A stretch of DNA of 64,000 nucleotides, taken from NCBI GenBank assembly GCA_963924555.1, contig OZ004585.1, forward strand, positions 4,105,488 to 4,169,487. Direction: 5' to 3'. Made by a program: the position numbers and the translations under genes. Shown in pieces: positions 11,832 through 24,414 of the stretch (position 1 is its first letter; each line of letters begins with the position of its first letter). The stretch comes from Crambe crambe. Lineage: Eukaryota > Porifera > Demospongiae > Poecilosclerida > Crambeidae. Below the pieces are notes generated by a model. The model saw only the letters and a list, made by a program, of their open reading frames with translations, did no database searches and was not told the origin of the DNA.

Positions 11832-12045
11832 CTAGCAGTGGGCATCCTGAATGTGTATGGCTCTCACTGGATAACTATAGCTAGCTGGTGATAGTTCTCC
11901 TGAGGACTGTCATAGCCTTCCTAATCGGTGTGCCCATGTACCACCAGATTTCTGGAAGAACAAAAAAAAAAAAGAAAAAAAGGTAATATGTGTGCTATAT
12001 AGCTATAGCTACAGATAAAAAAAATCATTAATATCATCCATATCA

Positions 12046-12215
12046 GGGGGTCCCCAAAATTATTGAGGGATCCCCATATTTATGATTAATTTGGTCATGG
12101 GGATCCAATAACTTAAAAATGGGGGGTCCCTAAAATTCTTGAGGGATCCCCATATTTATGATAAATTTGGGGATGGGGGTCTCCAAAATTACTTAAAAAT
12201 GGGGATGGGGGTCCC
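12046..12215. repeat. ggggtcccc-rich repeat, right copy
   Basis: Three or four tandem variants of a ~60-bp unit containing 'gggggtccccaaaatta' and 'gagggatccccatatttatga'. Related to 9782-9872. Confidence 0.6.
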
Positions 12216-12317
12216 CATTTTTACTTGACACCGGTGCTGGTACCGGCATCGGAATTTTCTTCTTGGAGTGCCGGCAGGACACTTAGAAAAATTTTCAAAG
12301 ATTGAAAAAGAAAAAAA

Positions 12318-12390
12318 TACCCAAATCAGGAATCGAACCCGAGACCGCACATTCAATAGAACACGGCACTAATTGCTGTGCTACAGTGAC
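12318..12390 (-). ncRNA. tRNA-derived Pol III unit (SINE-like or tRNA pseudogene)
   Basis: The minus strand has an A-box-like TAGCACAGCAATTAG (12383-12369) and a perfect B box GGTTCGATTCC (12339-12329) at tRNA spacing. The D arm (gcac/gtgc, with A14 and A21) and T arm fold as in a tRNA, but the acceptor and anticodon stems do not pair. A functional tRNA is therefore unlikely. An internal Pol III promoter with a degraded tRNA body fits a SINE head, here beside repeat DNA. Confidence 0.6.
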
Positions 12391-12565
12391 AACACTGCAA
12401 ACATCCTTTTGAAAGTGATATTTATACTTCTAACCTCAAACTCTTTGGTTGCCTTAGGGAGCCCTTTGGGCGAGTGTTGCCTAGCCTTGGAGTCACAACA
12501 GCACGTGAATAGTATGTCCCATACACCTAACGCTCACTGCGCTCGCTCCCTTACAGGAGCCATTA

Positions 12566-12600
12566 TAATACATAGGCCAGCTTTGCTGGCCTATGTATTA
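12566..12600. repeat. Perfect 16-bp-arm hairpin
   Basis: 'taatacataggccagc' - ttt - 'gctggcctatgtatta'. The arms are exact complements. It sits in repeat DNA next to 'gctcactgcgctcgctc'. No adjoining gene suggests a transcription terminator. Confidence 0.7.
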
Positions 12601-12828
12601 GCTATTATTGTCCTGCCAGCACTCCAAGGTAAGCTAATCAGAACTGGCTGCCGGTTCTGTAGCCACTTCGTACTTCGAATGGCTGAAAATACTGAAACTG
12701 AAAATGGGAGCTGAAATCAAAATTCATAGGTTGGAAGCACTGATCTGTCATCACACACTGTCCAGTAGGAGTTATTGTAACACACTTCACCATTTTGTAT
12801 CATTGCTAGTTTGCATTTTCTTCTAGCC

Positions 12829-12891
12829 TCATTCTCAGGCCTTCCTCTCTGTGCCTGGCGGTACGTGAGAGAGGAAGGCCTGGGGATGAGA
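12829..12891. repeat. Hairpin, caggccttcctctct arms
   Basis: 'caggccttcctctct' and 'agagaggaaggcctg' are exact complements around a ~17-nt loop, with outer ctcat/atgag pairing. Short palindromic repeat of unknown family. Confidence 0.6.
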
Positions 12892-13478
12892 CTAATTTTC
12901 TTCACCATCATTATGTTTGAATGCATTTTATGCCACTATTGTTAATAGCAAATTCAATCTATGTGGCAGCTATATAAATATATATAATGTCATTACCATA
13001 ACAAAAAACAACAACAACAAAACCACAAATATTATAACAAAAAACAACAACAAAACAACAAAACAAAAAAACAAAAGAAAGCTATAAAAACCAAAAATTA
13101 ATTATATAAAAACCATGAGAATAGATACTGAAATAAAGTAGCCAGTTAAGATTGCAGTAGAAGTAAGTAGCTATAGCCACTAGCTATCTAAGTTTATTTT
13201 GTACACAGTTACCACCATAGTCAGCTGCATATTATATTGTTCCATTGCTATCAACTGCTATTCCGACAATCTTCGTTTTTTGCTTTACCATTATAAGAAT
13301 TCTTGTATTTTCCACCAAGTTCGAACACAGATATGCAATTGTTACCTTAATCGTATAAATTTTCGATGGCGTCATAGTATTAACGAACGTTTATTATTTT
13401 CGAGGATTCTGATCGACTACGAAAAAAACGAAAATAACACCCCATCGAAAATTTATAGGGGTAGGGGGTTAACATAGA

Positions 13479-13749
13479 AAGGGTCACTCCCCCTGGGGGT
13501 AGCCATTGCATGCACACATGCCTATGCCACACCAGTGAAAAAGCCAGCTATCCAGCAGAAAGCTCAGCCGGAGCAGCTAACTAGCTATAGATTTAGAGTC
13601 AACTAGCATATTATAGCCAACGGTCAGCTAAATCGCCTATTTTCATTTTGTATTTGTTTTTTGATTGCCCCCTGCTGGGTAACTGGGTTTTTCATTGATG
13701 TGGCATAGGCATGTGTGCAATGGCTCTATCCCCAGGGAGAATGACCCTT
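13479..13749. mobile_element. 271-bp palindromic MITE
   Basis: The ends 'aagggtcactccccctgggg' and 'ccccagggagaatgaccctt' are inverted, and the pairing continues through 'agccattgcatgcacacatg'/'catgtgtgcaatggct' and 'cctatgccacaccagtg'/'cattgatgtggcatagg'. Arms are about 70 bp with a non-paired centre. No coding capacity. Confidence 0.7.
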
Positions 13750-15009
13750 ACTAGCTATAGCTGGTTTAACTTAAGGGTGCTCTCTACCCCTGTCCATGAG
13801 CCTATGAGCAGCCTCACTATTTTATCTTCATCTTGATGATCAGTGAACTTACCAGGCTAATTATTGCTTTACAGTAAGACTACACACTCCTCTTGTATTG
13901 CATAACATTGAGTTTTTCTTGTTTTTAATTTACCTACTTTTCTATTTATTCACACCATGTACCTGGTAGAGCAGCATGTTTCAAAGATTACAGACATGGT
14001 AATGAAAAAAGTTAAATGCTAGAGTGTACACTTACCTGATAAAAGCTTCATGCAAAAAATGGACTCAATCTGATTCTTGGTTGGCTTAATATTAATTGTT
14101 GGCATGTGTACATGTGTTGATCGCGATCGATTGGAAAGCCAAGATGTTTCTAAGGAAGTTTCTCAAGGCTAGAGATGGACTCCCAGACCCCAAGGGTTCA
14201 CTCTCCATGCCCTCGGCAACTCTTTAGCGAAAAGCGAACAAAGTCTAGAGTGTAATTGTCTCATTCTTTATCACTGCAATGGCGTATCTATCTTCAGGAT
14301 CTCTCCTGCAGTGTAATACTTCTCCGATAGCTGCCATCCATATCGCTTTATAAATATGGTAGTACTTCCAACCGATCCATTCTGCTGCGCTGCTACTCTA
14401 ATAAAAGCACATGATATGTGCGCGCGTGCGTTATTTTGAATCGAAATTAATTTTACACGAAATATTTCATCCCGAATATTTTTCAACACGAAATTTTCCC
14501 GATTTACGGCATTTCTCCTCAGTATAAGACATGCATATGTCCATGGTACATATTATCTTATATCAAAAATTAAAATTGTTCCAATAAAGTGTGTGCATAC
14601 ATTGATCAAACTAGGCTTAGGTAGCTAGATTTTGGGACTTCCTGGAATCAAGCATATTTGAGTATAATGATGGAGTTGCTGCAAGCCTGAAAACAAAGAC
14701 TTTACTACTGAGTGCCTGAGGTGGTTTCTTGTTACATTGTGACAGTGCCTAGCTATACCTACGGAAGACCTGAGTCATGAGTGATATGATATGCATTATG
14801 GCAATGGCTAAGCTACTTTTAGCTCTGCTACTGCTACTGGTGGACTGGGCAAGCATAATCATGTTATTTAAGGGAATAATCGGTGCATTTGAGGGAATAA
14901 TTAGTGCATTTGATGGAATAGGTATAGTGTTTTTGAGCATTGTGGAATATAGTAGAATAACTGCTTTGCTGTTATAGTATAGCTATATGTCAGCTGTTAA
15001 CCAAATATT
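13750..15009. other. Intergenic DNA without a recognised gene
   Basis: AT-rich sequence between the RTK-A 5' side and the RTK-B 3' end. Short frames exist on both strands (for example 14777-14977 plus, 14271-14489 minus) but none has recognisable motifs, neighbours or splice partners. Nothing further can be supported. Confidence 0.5.
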
Positions 15010-15640
15010 ATATAGTTGAGTCTGTAGAAATATATCACATGAATCTAGGCTCAGGAAAGATCAATAGTACTCTTTCCATGGGGGGAAATATCTTGTTGGG
15101 GTCTTGCAGTGGTAATTTTGTGAAAAAAAGTAGGAATTTGCATCACATTAGAAGATAGTAATGGCTCTGTTAAGTGAGTACTATATGCCCACACACATGC
15201 AGTATCCCAGCAGTGTTACCAGTTGCCAGCTCACCTTGTCAAGTTGTGACAGTTAAAGGAATGATACATCTTCGCACTATCAATTCACAAAAAATCAAAT
15301 TCCTAATAAGAAATGAAATTTGACCACTCTTTCCACTGGTACTTTCAGCCTGTACACTTGGACTCGGTGCACTCTCAGCCTCAGGAAGTCTAATGATACT
15401 ACAACTAGCTACTTCATAAGCATGCATCAATTGAATAAGCCTTCCATAATTATGCTTGAATATCTTTCAATGCACGTTTACCATCTTTTGTAGAATAGAG
15501 CCTTAACTCACACTAAAACAGCTGCCATTCTTTATGGTAATTTATGCTGAGTTTGCAGTAATTTTCTGGATACTCTTTGTATTCTCATGAAATTAACATT
15601 GTATTATGGCAATGGACTTCCGGTGCATTGGCGATTTGAC
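15010..15640 (-). repeat. Dispersed repeat, copy 2 (inverted relative to 6900-7820)
   Basis: Reverse-complement relative of 6900-7820, without the 303-bp hAT-like insertion and so preserving the empty target site near 15495-15515. It carries the same [20 protein letters not shown] short frame on the minus strand. A further minus-strand frame (15604-15906, about 100 codons) begins at its right edge; it has several Cys but no family I know. Confidence 0.6.
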
Positions 15641-16054
15641 TGGATTTGCAGGTTGTGGTTGGCAATTTGCACGCATGCGTGTTCATCTCCACATGCATCC
15701 GTGATGGGCTTGCCTTTTTTTTTTTGGACAACTGACCTGCAAATCGGTGTAGATACCATGTGGTTTATTTCGTGAAGACACTCATTCAAGCATTTATAAA
15801 GGGAGTCCTTCTTTGTCGTGGGTATAGTGGCACCATAGATTATAGAAATGGTGACACAGCAGGTCAGTTGAAATTTTCCTAAGAACTTGCATTTTTTTGC
15901 TGACATTATTTCAATTCACTGTACAGTATACTAAGCCTACATGTATATTCAAAAATGCATGTATGATGTACTGTATGTTTTGCATGAACACACAGAATAT
16001 AATATATAGCTATATTATACTAATGTAATGTGCAGTTAATCCGGCTGCATGCAA

Positions 16055-19000
16055 TCAGATCTCGAGTTTATTAGTCTGAGAAAATGCTGCAAAATCGAGA
16101 TATCCAGCCACTCTTTCCAGTAGTGAATTGATTTTATGCACTAAATCTTTGAAACAGGGTCTTTTTTCAGGTTCTTCATTCCAGCATTGAGTAATCAAAG
16201 TATACCTGCATGAATAATGATAGTAGTAAATTTATGCAATGTCCAATTTTAAAGATCATATTAATGAAGTTCTCATCAGGAAAGGGGAGCAATGTCCCCA
16301 TACACCACAACCATAGGGGGAGCTTCCTTTGATAATCCTATTTATTTGTGCAAGATTTATATGACCCCTTCCCGAAATTAACGTAATGCTTAATATATGG
16401 CTGAATAGCAACAGTGACAACCCTAGGATCATGAGATTTCTCTTGCACTCACACTTGATGTGTGCAACCAGCATTGTTAGGTTTCTCCAGCCTCCCTCCA
16501 TTCTGGAGAAATGTGACCAGAGAAAATGGATCAATGGCAGGGTAAGGGGTGTGGCCAAGACTGAATATTTCCCAACAAGTTACTCCAAATGACCACTGAG
16601 TAAAGAGATAAATATAATACAATGATACTGAGCATAAATAATGCCTACACTTACGTATTGCATTTCATATTGGCCCCATTATGTAGGTAAAACACTATTA
16701 GCTACACCTAACGGGGGGCAATATGAAATGCATAGCAGCAGCTAGCTAATTAAAATTAATAGGATGCTTGCAATAAATCATGGTCTTGAATTTTACTCAC
16801 TACATCAGTCTTCTCAGAGAATATCCCATCAATAATACTTTCCAAGGCCATCCACTTGATTGGGAGTTTCACCGAGGTCTCCTCCCCTTGTCTGAAATAA
16901 TTAGTAGTGTATATTTCTTCACTGAGGCCGAAATCCCCCACCTTGATCAGAAAGTGCTCATCAATCCTGTTATCATTATAATAATAATTATGTGCATAAT
17001 ATAATAATTATGGCCTATCATTAGAGGGAAGGGAGAGAAATAATTATTTTAATAAATTGGGGTTGAGGGTTTAAACGAATTAAAATCCTTAACTCTTCTT
17101 TCATATAAATAGTCTCTCAAGCTGTATATTATGGGGTTATGCCCCCTTCTAGGCTTCTACCTTCCCACCCCCATGCATGCAGTTTTAGCTACGTATCGTA
17201 CATGCAGTTTCGAGCTGCCAAGTCCCTATGTACAAACTTCTGTTTGGCAAGGTAACTCATTCCCTTAGCAACCTGAAGACACATTGACAACAGCTTTCTT
17301 TGGGAATCTTCGATCTTATGGAAATATGCAGGGAAAAATTTTGTAATAACATCAGTATATATCTTTATACCACTTCATCTCCAGCATCTTTTGCTATTGT
17401 AAGACATGATCTCTCCTTCTTTAAGTAAGTCAGGAGACTGCCATTTGCCATAAAGGGCATGACAACATATGGCCTTTCTCCAACATCAATGCAAACTCCA
17501 ATCAGATTCATGACATTTGGGTGGTTGAACTTCTTCATTCTTTCACTTTCTGCTATCAGATCTTCGATATTTTTAGCTGAATAGAAACCTGCGTAATGAA
17601 TAAAATATGACAATACAGCTAGTCATCGCAACATGAAATTCCCTAATAGCTAATGAATATACAATCACTGTAAAAATTCATTGTTAATTTTTTTGCTATC
17701 AGGTTTAAGAGCAAAAATAATAATAATTGTTACTACATGAAAACGTTATACCACTATACAGAATAGTATAAAATGGAATAAGCCTTACAGTATTAGGTAA
17801 TGGATCAATAAGTTGATGATCATTATAAAAGGAATTAGCTACTTGAAAGATCCAGCAAAAAAGGGTAGCTACTGTTACTTTAGATAGGAAATACTTTAAC
17901 AATGAAAACTATGCCATCACAAGGACATATATTTCATCTCCTAAAAAGGTGCATGTACAGTAGCTACGTATATCTCCAAAAGTATGTACATGTTCAGGCC
18001 CGTATGCAGACTTTCAAAAAGGGGGATTCAAAATTTTCGATAAAAATGGATTTTCGGTACAACACTGGTGAAGGGGGTAGTAGCCATAGGGATTCATATT
18101 GCTTCATCTGTAGCTGTGGGTGGGGTAGGTTATTTATTAATGCTAGCCTACTATGATCAACTGCATAATAAGGGGTACTCCCCCAGGATATTTTGAAAAT
18201 TTGGTGCATCAAAAGTGGGAAATGCCTGGCCCCTATTCCTACACCTATGAAGATACATATGACTCAAAATGTAAGGCTAGAGTAATAGCTATCCTACAGA
18301 ACCAACCATCAAGCAAGTGTGACAACTGCATTTTAGGCAAATAGGATAGCTATGTATACACTATAGCAGTGAAAAGGGGTGCACAGACACCCCCTGCACC
18401 CCCACCCCTTGTGTACGGGCCTGATGTTTTTTACTTTTCAATGTCTTGACAGCTACAACTTCTGCTGTAGTCCTTCCTTGCCAGCTTGTGAGATAACTTT
18501 GATATACCAATCCAAACTCCCCTGTAATAGTATGTACATAATTCTATGAGATAAAAAAAAAACTCACACAAGAATATCATAAAGAGCAGTTGAATTTTCA
18601 TTATTTTCAAAGGGATTCTTGTGAATGTGCACGCTATGGTTGTATGTTTGGAGAGTTGCTTATGGTCGTCAATTAATAAAGTTAAGATATACGAATGACA
18701 ATCTTCAGAGCCGACTATAAAGCTCTATATGTAGCCATAGCGATATTGTTTGCATACCAACTTAGCTATATGCATTAAAATACGTACCTTGTCCTATGGT
18801 ATGTCCTAGCTGAATATGACGACCAGGTATCAGCAAATTAGACTTTGAGAAATCATTAATAAGTGCCTCAGAGGGTCTCCTTCCACCTTCCAATGTGGCA
18901 GTTTTAACTATCAGTAAAATAAAAAGCACTCGTTATGCTGTATTAAAGTCTAGCACCTGATGATCATACCATAACTCCCTGTCCGAGATAATGAATTGGA

Positions 19001-22000
19001 AATTTCTGGTCTTTTATCACTTGACCTGAAGAAAAATATTTAGCAAGAGTCATGATTATGCAGCTACTGTATACCATGCTCAGGTCTACATTTTTTCTGG
19101 TAGTTCTTTATCAGTTTGAATGGGTGGAAAAAGACCTCTGATTCTTTTCTTCTTGATGTAAAAAATCGTCAAACCTATGCCAATACCAATTCCTAGCAGT
19201 ACCACAATGCTGATAGTAACTGAAACTCCAATAGTCACTGCTGAAGAGTCAGTAGTAACTGCTGAAGAGTCAGTGGTAACTGCTGAAGAATCAGCGGTAA
19301 CTCTTGAAATGTTTCTACTGGAAGAAGTTAAAGTAGTAGCTGTAGTAGATATAAAAACAGGTCATTACTAGCAAATCATTGCATGTATATTGAACTGGCC
19401 AACTTTATCATGATAGCCATGTGCTTGTGCATTCATGTTGAAACAACAACAACAGCAGCAACAACAACAACAACAACAAAAACAATAAAAACAAGCAAAC
19501 TAAAATATGAATGGAACCCATTACAAGAAGCTCTGTAACCAGAATAGCTACTTATAACTACAAGTGTCTGTTTTGAGAGATTGAATGAAACTGATATAAA
19601 TATAATAGTGTAGTGTCCTATCAGAAGGATTCTGGGAGATCAGTCATTCATGATCACAAAGTAATGTATACATAGAGGATAACGTGGACTACCACTTAGC
19701 TATATAAAGAAGGGGAGAAAGTCCTCACCAATATCTGATTCAGTTACTAGTTGGGGATTCACTATTAACATGGCAGTGATGTCAGCATCATTTCCCCTGA
19801 GTGATGAAGAGTCCAGATGTTGTTCTACATTGCATTGAATGGTGTAGTTTTTCCTCATCATGATGATATGAAATTCACCAGTCCTGATCTCCAAGGTGGT
19901 ATTAATCATGATGCTATTATCTGTTCTGGTTTCAATTCTAGATAATAATGTCCCATTCTGTTGACAGCTATCAGGACTACAAGATAATCCATTAATGATC
20001 CACCTCACACTGATGTTACTTCCTTTAGCATTGCAATGAAAGATAGCTGTGTCACCAATTGTTACCATTAGGGATGAAGGGGTAACTGTTACTGCACTTC
20101 TCTCTGAAGTATGAAAAATAATAATAGGTCTAGTTTATACTATAATGTATTTTGAGGGATTTTAAAGTTAAACCATGGGCACTATGCTTGACCTTCAACC
20201 TGAAATGAGTGTTGCTATAGTTACAGCTTTATAATTATGAGTTTATGGTTGTAACATAATGGGTGTAAAACTTTTATTGCTTCTCATTTTCAGGGAGTAT
20301 GAAGCTGTGGGTATTCCTCCTTCTTGTGCTTCTCACTCTACTCTTGCCATCCAAGCACTAAAGCTAGCTAATTAAATTATTAGCTAGCATGTATTTATGC
20401 ACGCTTGTAGAAAAATTGTAATGTATTTTCACTGCATGCATGCACCTTTCATTTCATGAGAAGTTTCCATTGGTATTGTATAATTTCATAACTTACCCAA
20501 TACATGGGTATTCATGAGTGGTCCTAGAACGTCAAAGGATTGACAGAGGCGAGTATCAGAGCAACGTTGTAAGTTTATTCTACATCGGAATATCCTATGA
20601 TCTGTAGAATTTGATACCAGTACAGAAAGGAGTCTGTTATCGAATGAAAGTATGTATCTGCTTGACTCAGAATCGTTCATTATTTGTGTTGCAGTTGAAT
20701 CCACTATTTGTTCCCACATAATAGTATAGAGACTGTGTACAGTAGGCAGTGGTATGGGGCATGTCAACATTGCATATGTATCACGAAATACACCAGTGGA
20801 GATGTTTCGATCAGACACTGTTGGGATAGCTGCATTCAAAATGATAGTCCCTTTTTATCTACAGAAAACTACAGTATGCAGATTGTAATAAAATATTATG
20901 CCAATATTTTTTCTGTAGATAAGAAGGTAATGAGTTTAATCTGTACCATTTTGATTGATTAAGCTTGTAGTTCAGCTTACGGTCATAATTCTTATGTAGG
21001 TCTGAGAGTACATGAATAAAAAATACACCCTAGAAAGATCAGAAAGTTTTTAAATATCCAATTAGGGCTGTGCAGGATTGCCCTTGAGCATCAGGCAGTA
21101 ATTATATCTGAAGGTGAGGCATGGTTTTAAAGCACTCTACAATGGAAATGTATTGGCTTCCTGATATTGCCCTATAACTGCATCCTAGTAGGTAATATGA
21201 ATAGTACCTCTGCTCCTTCCTTGTTGGCTCAGCATACATTATGTAAACAAACAACTCAGGTCCCCGTATCATGTTGCCATGAAACCGAAAGGTTAAAGAA
21301 AAAACAAAACAAAAACAAAACAAAAAACAAGTCTGCTGCATGGCATGGTACTTTGATCTTAACCACAAGTAGGCTTTAATCACATTGTGAAATCTCATAT
21401 CAGATGTATGTGGTTTTAGCTAATCATAAACATAACTTACTTTGAAAACTTAAAAAAAAGTTTATTTTACACTAATTACAAAAATAATTATTTGAAATTA
21501 GTTTGTGTGCATGATAATTTCAATAACATTATTACTTTACTCTTGGGTACTCTTGGATACTCTTGGTTACTTGAGGTTCTTTCTCAGGCTTCAAAGAACC
21601 TTATACTCTCTTTAAATTTCAATTCCAGTTTGCATTTCCAGATTTTTATACTATAGTTATATATGCCACTGACTGAGAGCTTCAAAGTAATAAAATGAGT
21701 ACAAAAGTTCCATTGAAGCTTCATGCATAGAAGTTCATAGTAACAGCTAGCATTGTGCTTCAAATGACACAAGATATGTTTTCCAGCCCTTTTCCCCATT
21801 TGCCAGGTAAGGTTCTCTGAGCAGTGGGTCAAAAACAACATGCCCACCAACCTCCGTAGATCCCAGGAGATAAAAGGATATGCCCCTATACATGGAAACT
21901 GAAAATTAGGCTTCAGACTCATGAGTGCAATCTTTACTGATTACAATGTCAGAGGCAATTCAGTCAGTTCTACATGTGTATACATAATGATCCATGCAGC

Positions 22001-23241
22001 AGATAATTTGATAAAAATGCCCATATAGCTTGTCCTCAGTTTATAAATCAAATCTCATTAGTTTGTTTATGCCCTCCTGTATTTTCCTCTGATTGATCAT
22101 GTGGCTATCAAGTAAAATTGATATCAGAATGGTATCTCTGTGATGTGTCCCGCTCCTGTTTCAATGTTGTCATTAAAATGTTGTAAGGCAATTTGTTAGT
22201 GCTACACATGGGAGAGTGTAGCCATACATATGTTATTGGGCTTAGACTCATAATTTTATTATATCTGAGTACTTATTGCTAGGAGGGGAGCATTCAAATG
22301 AAGCTTAATTAGGCCATGTAAGGATGGGGTAAAATAGTGCAAGGCTCAGAATATTCTTTTGGAATAAGATTTGAAACAGCTTGCCAATGGAACTTCAGGA
22401 GATGCAACTTGAAAGACTGACACTAGTTAATGAAGTAGCCAACAAACGCATGCCTTGAAACATCAGTATGTATATGAATCAGTAACAATACTAAAACTAA
22501 TTAGGCTTAATTGAGTACAGAATAGAATCTTGGGCAAAATTTGCAAAGATGGAGTCAAATGTGGACATCATCTAGATTCAACATACTTATAATAATGTAT
22601 TCTGGTGCAGGTAGTACAATACACGAGTCAGTTTACATAGTTGCATAGTAAATGGCCATACATACATAGATACTAAGGAGATTTTTGTGAGCTAGTTATA
22701 ATTATATTTATTGATCTATAGTTCAAAATTTGTGTAAGTTGTAATAACTATATATAGCTATTGCTTCTTACTCTGCAATAGTTAAGTCGAATCAACACAA
22801 CATTATAGTGCTCCCTACAGCTCAGCTTCATTTTCAATACATACAGGATAGCTTTAATGATAATTACTCTAATAACGAAGCTACATGTTGGGAGTTTGTG
22901 ATACTCATCATGCAACATTAGCTATAATCATTACCGACAAACCAGATAGCTTCTGAGTGTACTCCATCTATCACACAGCGAACGAGTGCCTCAAAGTCTT
23001 CTGCAATATTATACGTGAGATAGTTTAGGTTTTCATCTGTAAGCCTCTCCTTGAAAAGCACGTTCATACTGTTGTTAAACTTGAATCTTGCATTTCGGTC
23101 AACCTGACCACCATCATTTATGCACTCTAGCCTCAATGAGTTTGGCTCTTCCCTCGAGGGCAGGTAATAATCCAGAGTAGGAATACTTAAAGTGTCTTGG
23201 ATGGAGCACCAAAATAGAATATAAATCAATAGAAACGCCAT
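16055..23241 (-). CDS. RTK-B: complete Ig-like receptor tyrosine kinase, 772 aa
   Basis: Complete gene and the reference model for the cluster. Exons: 23241-22935, 20829-20497, 20103-19729, 19339-19090, 19025-18970, 18907-18788, 18521-18435, 17588-17371, 17314-17202, 16966-16801, 16595-16453, 16205-16055. The sum is 2319 nt, exactly 773 codons including the TGA stop. Residues: 1-102 signal peptide plus D1; 103-213 D2; 214-338 D3; Ser/Thr stalk ~339-374; transmembrane helix ~376-399; kinase from ~475. Motifs: GQGEFG, VAVK Lys506, alpha-C Glu523, HRDLAARN Asp613, DFG Asp631, activation loop [33 protein letters not shown]. It ends 13 residues after the last kinase helix. The glycine loop is split by a phase-1 intron inside GQG. 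It is a type I plasma membrane receptor expected to phosphorylate tyrosines on itself or partners. It is a recent duplicate of RTK-A; its stalk has three extra 7-residue repeats. Start ATG chosen because the signal peptide begins there and RTK-A has the same one. Confidence 0.95.
16640..16732. repeat. Diverged hairpin in RTK-B intron
   Basis: Relative of 307-403: 'cttacgtattgcatttcat' pairs imperfectly with 'atgaaatgcat', around 'ggccccattatgtagg' and 'cctaacggggggc'. It lies in the intron after the activation-loop exon, the same intron as the RTK-A copy. Confidence 0.6.
17995..18423. mobile_element. 429-bp element, CAGGCCCGTA ends, 5-bp target duplication
   Basis: Starts caggcccgta and ends tacgggcctg; flanked by ATGTT at 17990-17994 and 18424-18428. 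The corresponding intron of RTK-A (near 1635-1652) lacks it and shows a plain 'tgtacattttt' site, so it inserted after the duplication. The ends resemble hAT-type TIRs. The short frames inside are not recognised. Confidence 0.85.
19237..19299 (-). repeat. Coding minisatellite: 3 x 21 bp in the RTK-B stalk
   Basis: Three tandem 21-bp units (19237-19257, 19258-19278, 19279-19299) encode a seven-residue repeat, AVT(T/A)DSS in rotation, just outside the membrane. RTK-A has none at this position: its stalk exon is exactly 63 bp shorter. A relic at 24.7 kb keeps one unit. It lengthens the Ser/Thr-rich, probably O-glycosylated stalk in frame. Confidence 0.9.
19440..19497. repeat. (AAC)n microsatellite
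   Basis: caa/aac trinucleotide run in the intron upstream of the RTK-B transmembrane exon; counterpart of 2581-2632. Confidence 0.8.
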
Positions 23242-23389
23242 GATGGTGATAATCAATCATCTGATGATAATTTTGCACTGACCGTAGTATTTGACATGAG
23301 AGCCTGGCGCGAGGCTATTGACATGTATAATGCATTAATGCGCATGTTTGTGGGTGGAATTATGCTCGCGGCGAGTCAAGTCATCAGAC

Positions 23390-23431
23390 CCCTTGGCTTG
23401 GGTTGGTAAGGGTCGCCGCTACGCCAGACTA
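23390..23431 (-). promoter_or_regulatory. Shared upstream block, ~149 bp 5' of the RTK-B start
   Basis: Same 'ggttggtaagggtcgccgct' plus 'acgccagacta' text as 9548-9587, at almost the same distance from the ATG. Identical over about 40 bp while nearby upstream DNA differs by indels. It is either a conserved core promoter region or a transposon remnant carried along in the duplication. Confidence 0.35.
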
Positions 23432-24414
23432 AAAAAGGCAAGCAGTGCATGCAGTTGGTCTGGGAACGACGCTAGGCAAGTAGTATGCTCTCTGTTACAG
23501 TTTAGAGATTTTTTTCGTATAAGTAGCTTGTTTTAATGTCCATTGGTTTGATTCATCTGTGAGTGTCAACCATAGGCTCCGTAGTCTCGCGTAATTTTCT
23601 TAGCTGTGGTGTGCTAAATTTGTTGTTGACTACTTAAATTGGATGTGTCTGGCTTTGGTAAGCCTTGTGATAGAATGTCCTTCTGGCAGTTGGCCTCCAA
23701 GCTTGACTTTGTCGATGGTGTTTGTATCTGTGTTATAGATTGTATGTGTATGTCTTTCTGGCAGTTGGTCTCTGTTGATGGTGCATGTATGTATGTATGT
23801 TTGTCCTTCTGCCAATTGGCCTCCAAGCTGACTTTGACAATTGTCGATGGTGTATGTACGTATGTTTATGATAGGGTCACACATGCAGGTTTGTAGCAAA
23901 TCAATAATGCACAATCTTATAGATCCCTACTTAGAGATTTCTGTCGGGAGTACAACTGCATGGGTATTAGCTAGTGGGCTGGAATAGTCCAGGAACTGGT
24001 AACCTTATCAGTTTTTTCATTTCAGCTGTTGAACAGTTCTTCCACAGGACAAAGTACTAAAATTTACCCATCACTGCATAGTTGTTTCTCCATTTAAGTC
24101 TATTGTAGCTACCTGTTGAAGTTGGTGGTTTGGCAGTTGATAACTTGTTTTTATCGAGACGTCTGATTCAACTCGTTATAGCTAAATTTCCATGAGCACT
24201 TCGTATTCTTATAATAGCCTTCTATTCCCTCAAGGTTGTTGATTGTCTAGAATCTAAACTCTGAGCTTCCCTCGCATTATAAAGTACTCTTGCAATACTT
24301 AGACTATATGCTATAGCGCGCTACCTATTGCTAACACCTAGATAAAGTGCGCATCTCCGGTTTTGCTTTAGCAGATCATGCGTGTAATTGCGTGCCGAAT
24401 TCTACATGGGAGAT
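23432..24414. other. Intergenic DNA with weak tandem repeats
   Basis: At 23640-23870 the phrase 'ttctg(g/c)ca(g/a)ttgg(c/t)ctc' recurs three times with spacers of 60-80 bp rich in tgtatgt, a degenerate tandem repeat. Frames crossing it on both strands are products of the repeat. Otherwise nothing recognised. Confidence 0.5.

Noticed and set aside
12318..12390. Functional tRNA gene (anticodon would be AAT)
   Set aside because: Acceptor and anticodon stems do not pair; recorded as a tRNA-derived unit instead.
15604..15906. 100-codon minus-strand frame with several Cys
   Set aside because: No recognised domain, no splice partner, and it abuts a dispersed repeat; chance or transposon-derived.
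23614..23914. Overlapping frames on both strands rich in repeated phrases
   Set aside because: Produced by a degenerate tandem repeat; both strands open for the same reason.
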